A stretch of 32,579 bases of DNA, taken from assembly GCA_913058295.1 (NCBI GenBank), contig CAJXRD010000038.1:1-32579 (forward strand), given 5' to 3'. Below the pieces are notes generated by a model. It was not told where the DNA came from. It saw nothing but the letters and a program-made list of their open reading frames with translations, and searched no databases. The position numbers were made by a program, and so were the translations under genes. Shown piece after piece: positions 25,995-32,579 of the stretch. This DNA comes from an uncultured Flavobacteriales bacterium (GTDB taxonomy: Bacteria; Bacteroidota; Bacteroidia; Flavobacteriales; Flavobacteriaceae). How positions within the stretch are numbered: position 1 is the stretch's first letter; each line of letters begins with the position of its first letter.

Positions 25995-27287
25995 ATGAAA
26001 ACAATTCAAATACAGGCTTTTGTTCTATGTATAGGGATATTTACGTTTTCATGTGTGGATTCAACCAACAAAATGAATAATACTAGTCTTGTGAAAGAAA
26101 AAAAGAACCTAATGGCTAAGGACATTTTGGGTAATCCAAAGTATTTGGCAATTTCCTATGGAGGCTATCGTAAAATATCTAGGGATAGTCAACCAAGCCT
26201 CCAAGAGCTTAAAAATGACATGAAAATGTTATCGGCTATGGGTATAAAAATATTAAGAACCTATAATGTACAATTAGATCAAGCAGCAAATTTGTTGCAA
26301 GCAATAAAAGAATTGAAATCTGAAGATCCGAGTTTTGAGATGTACGTGATGCTCGGTGCTTGGATAGATTGTTTACATGCATGGACAAATCAAGCTCCAA
26401 ATCATGATGTTGAGAGCCCAAATAACCAAGCAGAGATTGAACGAGCTGTCAAACTAGCGAATAAATACCCAGACATTGTAAAAATCATTGCAGTTGGCAA
26501 TGAAGCTATGGTACAATGGGCGACGAGTTATTATGTACAGCCAAAGGTCATTTTAAAATGGGTCAACCATTTGCAAGAATTAAAGAAAGAGGGGAAACTT
26601 TCAAAAGATCTGTGGATAACAAGTTCAGATGATTTTGCATCTTGGGGTGGTGGAGACCCTGCTTATCGAAATCAGGATTTAGAAGATTTAATACATGCCG
26701 TTGATTATATTTCGATGCATAGCTATCCATTTCATAATACACATTATAATCCAGAATTTTGGGGAGTACCAAGCGATGAAGATCAATTAACAAGTATAAA
26801 AAAAATTGAAACGGCATTGCATCGTGCTGTTCAATTTTCAAGAAAACAGTACGATAGTGTTTCCAACTATGCAAAAAGTTTAGGAGTAGACAAGCCTATT
26901 CATATTGGTGAAACAGGATGGGCAAGTATTTCTAACGGTCATTATGGGCCAAATGGATCTAAAGCAGCAGATGAGTATAAGCAAGCTTTGTATTACAAAC
27001 TTATTCGAGAATGGACAAATTCAGAAAACTTGTCTTGTTTTTATTTTGAAGCCTTTAATGAAAAATGGAAAGATGCTCATAATACAAAAGGATCCGAAAA
27101 CCACTTTGGACTTTTTACAATTGATGGTAAAGCAAAATACTCGATTTGGAATTTAGTAGATAAAGGTGTTTTTGATGGATTGACTAGAAATGGAAATGAA
27201 ATAACAAAAACGTATGAAGGAGATGTTAAAGCATTAATGATAGATGTTTATGTGCCACCAACAAAAAACGAAGTAATAGCGCATTGA
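25995..27287 (+). CDS. GH17 beta-1,3-glucan hydrolase, lipoprotein
   Basis: This 430-residue lipoprotein has lipobox FTFSC with C20. The GH17 TIM barrel begins after a short linker (YLAISYGGYRK). E170 in IAVGNEAM is the probable acid/base and E306 in IHIGETGWAS the nucleophile. MHSYPFHN, FYFEAFNEKWK and the final FGLFTIDGKAKYSIW fit the family. Bacterial GH17 enzymes from marine Flavobacteriia act on linear beta-1,3-glucan, so this one probably shortens debranched laminarin. The residues after the cysteine (VDSTNKMNN) lack a strong acidic cluster, so a periplasm-facing position is more likely than the surface; this is inference. It starts 14 bases after the phosphorylase stop. Confidence 0.9.
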   Translation: MKTIQIQAFVLCIGIFTFSCVDSTNKMNNTSLVKEKKNLMAKDILGNPKYLAISYGGYRKISRDSQPSLQELKNDMKMLSAMGIKILRTYNVQLDQAANLLQAIKELKSEDPSFEMYVMLGAWIDCLHAWTNQAPNHDVESPNNQAEIERAVKLANKYPDIVKIIAVGNEAMVQWATSYYVQPKVILKWVNHLQELKKEGKLSKDLWITSSDDFASWGGGDPAYRNQDLEDLIHAVDYISMHSYPFHNTHYNPEFWGVPSDEDQLTSIKKIETALHRAVQFSRKQYDSVSNYAKSLGVDKPIHIGETGWASISNGHYGPNGSKAADEYKQALYYKLIREWTNSENLSCFYFEAFNEKWKDAHNTKGSENHFGLFTIDGKAKYSIWNLVDKGVFDGLTRNGNEITKTYEGDVKALMIDVYVPPTKNEVIAH

Positions 27288-27313
27288 TAATAATAGCGCT
27301 TAAATTAAATAAT

Positions 27314-28807
27314 ATGAAAGCTGTAAATCGTGTAATCTGTTTTCTTTTATTAGTAATTATGGTAAGTTGTAGTAAAAATCAAGAACCATTAAAAGTTGAG
27401 GTTTACGAAACTTCTGCTAGTGGAAATAAGTTGGCTAAAATCACCAATTTTTCGCCATTAGATTCTAAAAGTTTGATAAAGATTCTTCCAAATAAAGAAT
27501 ACCAAACCATTACAGGAATTGGAGGCTCATTTACGGAATCTTCAGCTTCATTGCTTCAACAATTGAGTAAAGAAAATCGAGATAAAGTATTAAAGGCATA
27601 TTTCAGTAAAGAAGGTGCAAATTATTCTCTCACTAGAACACATATAAGTTCCTGTGATTTTTCATTGAAAAATTATACCTATGCTCCACTTGAAGGAGAT
27701 GTTGAATTGAATAGTTTTTCAATTGATGAAGATCGAGATGATTTAATTCCTATGATTAAAGACGCTCAGTCCATATCTGAAGATGGTTTTAAAATTATTG
27801 CTTCCCCATGGACAGCACCGCCTTGGATGAAAGATAATAAAGCATTTGTGGGTGGAAAATTATTGCCAGAATTTTACGATTCATTTGCATTGTTTTTTAC
27901 TAAATATTTGGACGCTTATAAAGCTGAAGGGATTGATATATGGGGCTTAACTCCTGTTAATGAACCTCACGGAAATGGTAATAACTGGGAAAGTATGCAC
28001 TTTTCTCCAGAGGAAGAAACAGATTTTGTTCAAAACCATTTAGGCCCAAAACTAGAAACTGAAGGGAAAAGTCATGTTAAGATTCTGGGTTACGATCAAA
28101 ATAGAGCAGGTATAAAAGAATGGGTAGATGTTATGTATAAGGATGAGGCTTCTTCTAAATATTTTGATGGAACAGCGATTCATTGGTATGAAAGCACCTA
28201 TGAAGTCTTTCCAGAAGCCTTACAATATGCTCATCAGAAAGCTCCTGATAAATATTTAATTGAAACAGAAGGTTGTGTGGATTCCGAAATACCAAAATGG
28301 CAAGACGATGCTTGGTATTGGAAAAAAGAAGCAACTGATTGGGGTTGGGATTGGGCAGCTGAAGATCAAAAGTATTTGCATCCAAAATATGCGCCTGTCA
28401 ACCGCTATGCTAGAGATATTATTGGCTGCTTAAATAATTGGGTAGATGGTTGGGTTGACTGGAATATGGTTTTAGATCGACAAGGTGGTCCAAATTGGTT
28501 TGAAAATTGGTGTGTTGCACCTGTAATAGTAGACCCTGATAATGATGAGGTTTATTTTACGCCTATTTATTATATAATGGCTCATTTCAGTAAATATATG
28601 AGACCTGGAGCAATTGTTATTGGTGTTGAAAATTCAGATAAAGATTTGATGGTAACCGCTGCTAAGAACCCAGATGGTTCAATGGTAGTAATTCTGTTCA
28701 ATGAAGGAAATGATACTAAAAACTTCAAATTGAATTTAGATAAAAAAAATATAGATATAAAGATAAGCGCACAAGCGATACAAACTATTATGATTCCTAA
28801 ATCATAA
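27314..28807 (+). CDS. GH30 glucan beta-1,6-glucosidase-like lipoprotein
   Basis: This 497-residue lipoprotein has lipobox VIMVSC with C19. The GH30 fold shows QTITGIGGSFTESSA near the start, SLTRTHISSCDFS, then IASPWTAPPWMKDNK. E217 in TPVNEPHG is the probable acid/base and E319 in ETEGCVD the nucleophile, followed by the short C-terminal beta domain. Characterised GH30 enzymes of marine laminarin loci remove beta-1,6-linked glucose branches, which fits this cluster; specificity is inferred. The ATG at 27314 is chosen over a TTG at 27284 that overlaps the GH17 stop, because it gives a standard lipoprotein signal. C-SKNQEP has no acidic cluster, which suggests periplasmic orientation. Confidence 0.9.
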   Translation: MKAVNRVICFLLLVIMVSCSKNQEPLKVEVYETSASGNKLAKITNFSPLDSKSLIKILPNKEYQTITGIGGSFTESSASLLQQLSKENRDKVLKAYFSKEGANYSLTRTHISSCDFSLKNYTYAPLEGDVELNSFSIDEDRDDLIPMIKDAQSISEDGFKIIASPWTAPPWMKDNKAFVGGKLLPEFYDSFALFFTKYLDAYKAEGIDIWGLTPVNEPHGNGNNWESMHFSPEEETDFVQNHLGPKLETEGKSHVKILGYDQNRAGIKEWVDVMYKDEASSKYFDGTAIHWYESTYEVFPEALQYAHQKAPDKYLIETEGCVDSEIPKWQDDAWYWKKEATDWGWDWAAEDQKYLHPKYAPVNRYARDIIGCLNNWVDGWVDWNMVLDRQGGPNWFENWCVAPVIVDPDNDEVYFTPIYYIMAHFSKYMRPGAIVIGVENSDKDLMVTAAKNPDGSMVVILFNEGNDTKNFKLNLDKKNIDIKISAQAIQTIMIPKS

Positions 28808-28831
28808 AATTAATTAACTAAACTAAATATA

Positions 28832-30472
28832 ATGTCACACTATAAAACATTAGCAAAAGACAAAGTCCCATTTTTACAAAAATCCGCTTTTGGTTCAGGA
28901 CATTTAGTACTTAACCTATTACCAGGAGCTTTAGGGGTTTTTATGTTTTTTTTGGTAACTGCATTTGGAATGGATCCATGGTTAGCAGGTTTATTAGGTG
29001 GTTTACCTAGAATATTTGATGCTATCACCGACCCAATAATGGGTTTTATTTCTGATAATACAAAATCAAAATGGGGAAGACGTAGACCCTATATTTTTAT
29101 TGGAGCAATTTTAAGCGGTATTCTGTTTGCGCTATTATTCCAAATGAGTGAAGACAATTCGGTTATGTTTAATTTTTGGTATTTTCTCCTTATGTCTTTA
29201 TTGTTTCTTATTGGCAATACCATGTATGCTACTCCACTTGTAGGTTTAGGATATGAAATGACTTCCGATTATAATGAACGTACACGTTTAATGGCATTTG
29301 CAAATACTATTGGTCAATTTGCTTGGATGTTAGTGCCATGGTTTTGGGTGATTATTGCGGACCCAACGGTGTTTGCATTAAGTGATGAAGCACTAAGAGC
29401 TATAGGGGAAATGGGACTTAAGGGAGATGAATTACAAAAAATAACAGACGAAAAATTACAAGCAAATGGTGTTCGTAAATTATCATTAACGGTTGGTTTA
29501 GTATGTGGGGTTCTTGGGATATTACCAGCTTTATTCTGCAAAGGGATTGATGCTGGAAAAATGGAAAAAAGAAAAAGAATAAGCATTGGTACACTTGGAT
29601 CTAGCTTTAAAGATTTATTTCAAGGCGTCAAAGAAGTATCTAAAAATAAACCTTTTATGAAGTTATGTGGAGCTACATTCTTGGTATTTAACGGATTCCA
29701 AATGGTAGCTTCATTTAGTTTTTTCATCATTGTTTTTTATATCTATAATGGTAACTATGGGGACTCTGGCACTTGGCCAGCTTGGTTCGCTTCGCTTACG
29801 GCAGTAGTGACCGCTTTTATGGTTATTCCAATCATTTCTAGTATGGCTAGTAAATGGGGAAAACGAAAAGCATTTATAATTTCTACGGTAATTTCAATTT
29901 TTGGATATATTTTAAAATGGTGGGGTTTTGATAATTCATTAAATGCGCAATTCAATGGATCAGGATTTGGTAAAGGATTAAACAGTTTTGTGGCTTCAAT
30001 ATTTGATACAATCAATCCTTTTCTTGATAGCGTTGGTATGTCTTGGTTTAGTATGGATATAAGTCAAGGTGGTCCTTGGTTAATGTTTTTACCTATTCCA
30101 TTTATGGCTTTTGGTTTAGGAGGGTTATTTACTTTAATGATGAGTATGACTGCAGATGTTTGTGATTTAGATGAACTAGAAAATGGAATGCCAAGAAAAG
30201 AAGGAACTTTTGGAGCAATTTATTGGTGGATGGTGAAGTTGGGTCAGGCAATTGCTTTAGTACTTGGTGGTGCAATTTTAACCTTAGTTGGTTTCGACGA
30301 AGGAGCTGTCAATCAATCAGCTGAGACCATGACAAATCTACGTATCGCTGATATTGTTATACCGGCTGTTACAGCTGCTTTTGCTATTTGGATCATGTGG
30401 AAATATAACTTAAATGAGGATAGAGCTAGAGAAATAAAGACTGTATTAGTAAAACGAAGAGGAGAATTATAA
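28832..30472 (+). CDS. GPH-family sugar:cation symporter (MFS)
   Basis: This 546-residue inner-membrane transporter has about 12 hydrophobic segments. The GPH/MelB-type signature is in the first cytoplasmic loop, near residues 60-90: RIFDAITDPIMGFISDNTKS followed by KWGRRRPY. YEMTSDYNERTRL and the late MSMTADVCDLDELENG, MPRKEGTFGAIYWWMVKLGQA also fit. Members move di- or oligosaccharides with Na+ or H+. Set between periplasmic GH17/GH30 and cytoplasmic GH17/phosphorylase genes, it is the probable importer of laminari-oligosaccharides. It is longer than MelB (about 470), with extra loop sequence after helix 6 (GEMGLKGDELQKITDEKLQ) and near residue 375. Confidence 0.88.
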   Translation: MSHYKTLAKDKVPFLQKSAFGSGHLVLNLLPGALGVFMFFLVTAFGMDPWLAGLLGGLPRIFDAITDPIMGFISDNTKSKWGRRRPYIFIGAILSGILFALLFQMSEDNSVMFNFWYFLLMSLLFLIGNTMYATPLVGLGYEMTSDYNERTRLMAFANTIGQFAWMLVPWFWVIIADPTVFALSDEALRAIGEMGLKGDELQKITDEKLQANGVRKLSLTVGLVCGVLGILPALFCKGIDAGKMEKRKRISIGTLGSSFKDLFQGVKEVSKNKPFMKLCGATFLVFNGFQMVASFSFFIIVFYIYNGNYGDSGTWPAWFASLTAVVTAFMVIPIISSMASKWGKRKAFIISTVISIFGYILKWWGFDNSLNAQFNGSGFGKGLNSFVASIFDTINPFLDSVGMSWFSMDISQGGPWLMFLPIPFMAFGLGGLFTLMMSMTADVCDLDELENGMPRKEGTFGAIYWWMVKLGQAIALVLGGAILTLVGFDEGAVNQSAETMTNLRIADIVIPAVTAAFAIWIMWKYNLNEDRAREIKTVLVKRRGEL

Positions 30473-30488
30473 AATAAATAACAATAAA

Positions 30489-31397
30489 ATGTCATATAGA
30501 GGAGATCATAATTATTTACTTAAAAACACAAAATTTACAGATCATTTAGGAGTTGAATTTAATGAGTATTCAAATGATGACTTAGTTAAACTGTGGAAAG
30601 AAACTTTAGAGAACGGCATGCATGGCTTGTGTTTTAGTATGTACGAAGATGGTCAAGAACCTGGAGACATTATTACAGAAGCACAAGTTGAAAGACGCGT
30701 TAAAATTATAGAACCTTACACGAAATGGGTACGCTCATTTTCTTGTATTGAGGGCAACGAACATATTCCTCCAATTGCACATAAACACGGATTGAAAACC
30801 CTAGTAGGAGCTTGGTTAGGTGATGACAAAGAAGATAATGAAAAAGAGATAGAGGGTTTAATACGTCTAGGTAAGCAAGGATTTATTGATATTGCAGCCG
30901 TTGGTAATGAAGTGCTATATAGGAATGATTTATCATTAGATGAATTATTAGGTTATATAAAACGTGTAAAAGATGCATTGCCAGACATCCCTGTTGGTTA
31001 CGTTGATGCCTATTATGAGTTTTCAAAACATCCAGAACTTGTGGATATTAGCGATGTTATTTTAAGTAATTGTTATCCATTCTGGGAAGGTTGTAGTATC
31101 GAAGATTCTTTAAATCATATGCAACAAATGTTTGGTCAGGCAACGCAGGCAAGTAAAGGTAAAAAAGTAATTATTACAGAAACAGGTTGGCCTAGCCAAG
31201 GGGAGAATTTAAAAGGTGCTTTTCCTTCTGCTGAAAGTGCTTTAAAATATTTTATCAATTCGCAAGTGTGGTCTGCAAAAGCTAATATTGATATGTTTTA
31301 TTTCTCTTCTTTTGATGAGTCCTGGAAAGTAGGTGATGAAGGTGATGTTGGTGCCTATTGGGGGCTTTGGGATAAGGCTGAAAAGTTGAAGTTTTAG
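30489..31397 (+). CDS. Cytoplasmic GH17 family protein
   Basis: This 302-residue GH17-type TIM barrel has no signal peptide or lipobox. The likely acid/base E141 is in AAVGNEVL and the likely nucleophile E231 in ITETGWPSQGE; SNCYPFWEG and FYFSSFDESWKVGDEGDVG also fit. It starts 16 bases after the symporter, at an ATG preceded by AATAAAATAACA-like sequence, and is the last gene of the operon. Since the product should stay inside the cell, it probably acts on imported beta-1,3-oligoglucans, either by hydrolysis or by transglycosylation that could supply the phosphorylase. It differs clearly from the lipoprotein GH17 of the same operon, so the pair is not a recent duplication. Confidence 0.87.
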   Translation: MSYRGDHNYLLKNTKFTDHLGVEFNEYSNDDLVKLWKETLENGMHGLCFSMYEDGQEPGDIITEAQVERRVKIIEPYTKWVRSFSCIEGNEHIPPIAHKHGLKTLVGAWLGDDKEDNEKEIEGLIRLGKQGFIDIAAVGNEVLYRNDLSLDELLGYIKRVKDALPDIPVGYVDAYYEFSKHPELVDISDVILSNCYPFWEGCSIEDSLNHMQQMFGQATQASKGKKVIITETGWPSQGENLKGAFPSAESALKYFINSQVWSAKANIDMFYFSSFDESWKVGDEGDVGAYWGLWDKAEKLKF

Positions 31398-31819
31398 TTT
31401 AATATTATAGTTGAATAAGCTGCTTTTTTTTAAAGTTAGGTTATAGTTTATTAGTATTGAAACGTTTAAAAGCCAAATCAAAAATATCTTTTTGCTAAAT
31501 AAATTGAATTAAGAATAGATATCACTCTACATTACCTATACAAATCTAGTTTTTAAAGAATTTGAGCACCATTATTACAATAAGAAATACTCTTCAACCT
31601 TATTCTATATCAGCCTTTAAGTGTTTTTCGTATTATATTTTTTTATTGTATGTTTTTTGTAGCGGTGAAAAATAAGGATATCACATTCTATTGACCTTAT
31701 ATTTGAAAATACCGTAAAAATATTTTACAAACATTAAACAATTCGCAACTATTTAACATTTCATTGTTATGTTGGAAATACTGCAAATCATAAACTATAA
31801 AAAATTAATCTCAATAATT
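31398..31819. other. 422-base gene-free spacer with repeated motif
   Basis: No gene or clear terminator is visible after the GH17 stop. The spacer holds two similar stretches of about 30 bases, 31511-31541 and 31671-31702, both containing GATATCAC and then ATT(g)ACCT-type sequence. It also holds an exact -7 box at 31698-31705 and the inverted repeat GTAAAA-ata-TTTTAC at 31714-31728. A minus-strand open frame from 31795 to 32121 is a shadow of the gene at 31820. Confidence 0.5.
31698..31705 (+). promoter_or_regulatory. -7 promoter box for the terminal secreted-protein gene
   Basis: TATATTTG matches TAnnTTTG exactly, giving a leader of roughly 110 bases before the ATG at 31820. It overlaps the second copy of the repeated motif in this spacer. 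Confidence 0.45.
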
Positions 31820-32579
31820 ATGAAAACAAAATTATTTTTAATTGCATTATTATGTTCTGTTCTTGGCTTTGCACAGAATGCACCGATTACTTTTGAACCA
31901 GGGGAGCTTGGAAATACATGGACATGGACTGTGTTCGAAAATGACGACGATCCCGCATTAGAGATTGTTGCTAATCCAGATGCATCTGGAATCAATACAT
32001 CTGCGACCGTTGCGAAATTTACAGCGCGTGATGCAGGAAATCCTTGGGCAGGAGTAGAATCTATGCACGGAAGTGATATTGGAACCTTTGACTTATCGAC
32101 AGGAAATGCCTTAGTTAACATTATGGTTTGGAAAACTAAGATAAGTGATATAGGAATAAAATTTGCAACACCACCTGGTGGAGCTCAACCAGAACTTAAA
32201 GTGGCTAATACATTAATAAATCAATGGGAGCTAATTACCATTGACTTTACTGATTATATAGGACTTGGAGAAACAACAGGCTTAGATCAAATAATTATCT
32301 TTCCAGATTTTATAGATCGTACAGCAGACGATATTATATATTTTGACAACATTTCTTTTGGACCAGCAACTACTAGTGATTTAGTTGAGTTACCAGTAGA
32401 CTTTGAAAGTACGACAGCGGATTATGGTGTACTTGGTTTTGAAGGAGCAGATTCAGCCCTAGAGCCGAATCCAGATATGTCAGGAGAGAATACAAGTGCT
32501 ACTGTAGTGAGAACTACAAAAACAGATGGTGCACAATTTTATGCAGGAACAGCAATGGGCTTGGATACTCCAATAGATT
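31820..32579 (+). CDS. Secreted protein with repeated carbohydrate-binding-like modules (partial)
   Basis: The gene starts at the ATG at 31820 and is open to the window edge (253 codons). The signal peptide is KTKLFLIALLCSVLGFAQ. The mature part starts a module, ITFEPGELGNTWTWTVFEND, then EIVANPDASGINTSATVAKF, ending IIYFDNISFG, and after a short linker begins a second copy (VDFESTTADYGVLGFEG, then EPNPDMSGENTSATVVR). These FE-x...NPDxSGxNTSATV beta-sandwich modules resemble ones found in flavobacterial laminarinases and secreted glycan-binding proteins. No catalytic residues have been reached yet, so the full protein may be a binding protein or may carry an enzyme (for example GH16) and a T9SS domain downstream. 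Confidence 0.78.
   Translation, partial: MKTKLFLIALLCSVLGFAQNAPITFEPGELGNTWTWTVFENDDDPALEIVANPDASGINTSATVAKFTARDAGNPWAGVESMHGSDIGTFDLSTGNALVNIMVWKTKISDIGIKFATPPGGAQPELKVANTLINQWELITIDFTDYIGLGETTGLDQIIIFPDFIDRTADDIIYFDNISFGPATTSDLVELPVDFESTTADYGVLGFEGADSALEPNPDMSGENTSATVVRTTKTDGAQFYAGTAMGLDTPID

Noticed and set aside
26563-26874. 103-codon minus-strand open frame
   Set aside because: It is a shadow of the GH17 lipoprotein gene, which has both catalytic motifs on the plus strand.
27284-27313. TTG start for GH30 overlapping the GH17 stop
   Set aside because: The ATG at 27314 gives a standard lipoprotein signal peptide; the extra ten residues are not needed.
31795-32121. 108-codon minus-strand open frame
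   Set aside because: It is antisense to the secreted-protein gene at 31820, which has a clear signal peptide and modules.

Overview
The window looks like chromosomal DNA of a marine member of the Flavobacteriaceae (Bacteroidota). The signs are strong A+T richness, several TAnnTTTG -7 promoter boxes, SPII lipoproteins with acidic residues just after the cysteine, two type IX secretion (T9SS) C-terminal sorting domains, an AraC-type TPR membrane regulator, a Y_Y_Y/LuxR sensor, and a beta-glucan (laminarin-type) polysaccharide utilisation locus. No rRNA, tRNA, IS element or CRISPR array was recognised.

Region 1 (1-13080) is mostly housekeeping. An FAD-dependent dehydrogenase ends inside a heptamer tandem repeat at the window edge and is divergent from lpdA. 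A perfect bidirectional terminator separates lpdA from a convergent AraC-family TPR/membrane regulator. Divergent from that regulator is a tandem pair of T9SS-secreted proteins built from one duplicated ConA-lectin-like module. Then come pabB, a small four-helix-bundle (S23-type) protein, tilS and dsbD, closed by a strong terminator.

Region 2 (about 13200-32579) is a beta-1,3/1,6-glucan locus. It opens with a one-component sensor/regulator (beta-propeller, Y_Y_Y, one TM segment, coiled coil, LuxR HTH). A three-gene operon follows (16359-22335): a protein that appears to join a clan GH-A glycosidase domain to an outer-membrane beta-barrel, a multi-domain glycan-binding lipoprotein, and a GH16 laminarinase lipoprotein. 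A terminator and a new promoter lead into a second operon (22522-31397): a large cytoplasmic beta-1,3-glucan phosphorylase (GH149-like), a GH17 lipoprotein, a GH30 lipoprotein, a GPH-type sugar/cation symporter and a signal-less GH17. A secreted protein with repeated carbohydrate-binding-like modules starts at 31820 and runs off the end.

Inferred pathway: laminarin is bound and cut at the surface by the binding lipoprotein and GH16, and enters the periplasm. It is debranched and trimmed there by GH30 (likely beta-1,6) and GH17, crosses the inner membrane through the symporter, and is finished in the cytoplasm by GH17 and the phosphorylase, giving glucose 1-phosphate. No SusC/SusD pair is visible in the window. 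The barrel-glycosidase fusion with its neighbouring binding lipoprotein sits where SusC/SusD would be expected and is the most interesting candidate for an undescribed uptake arrangement.
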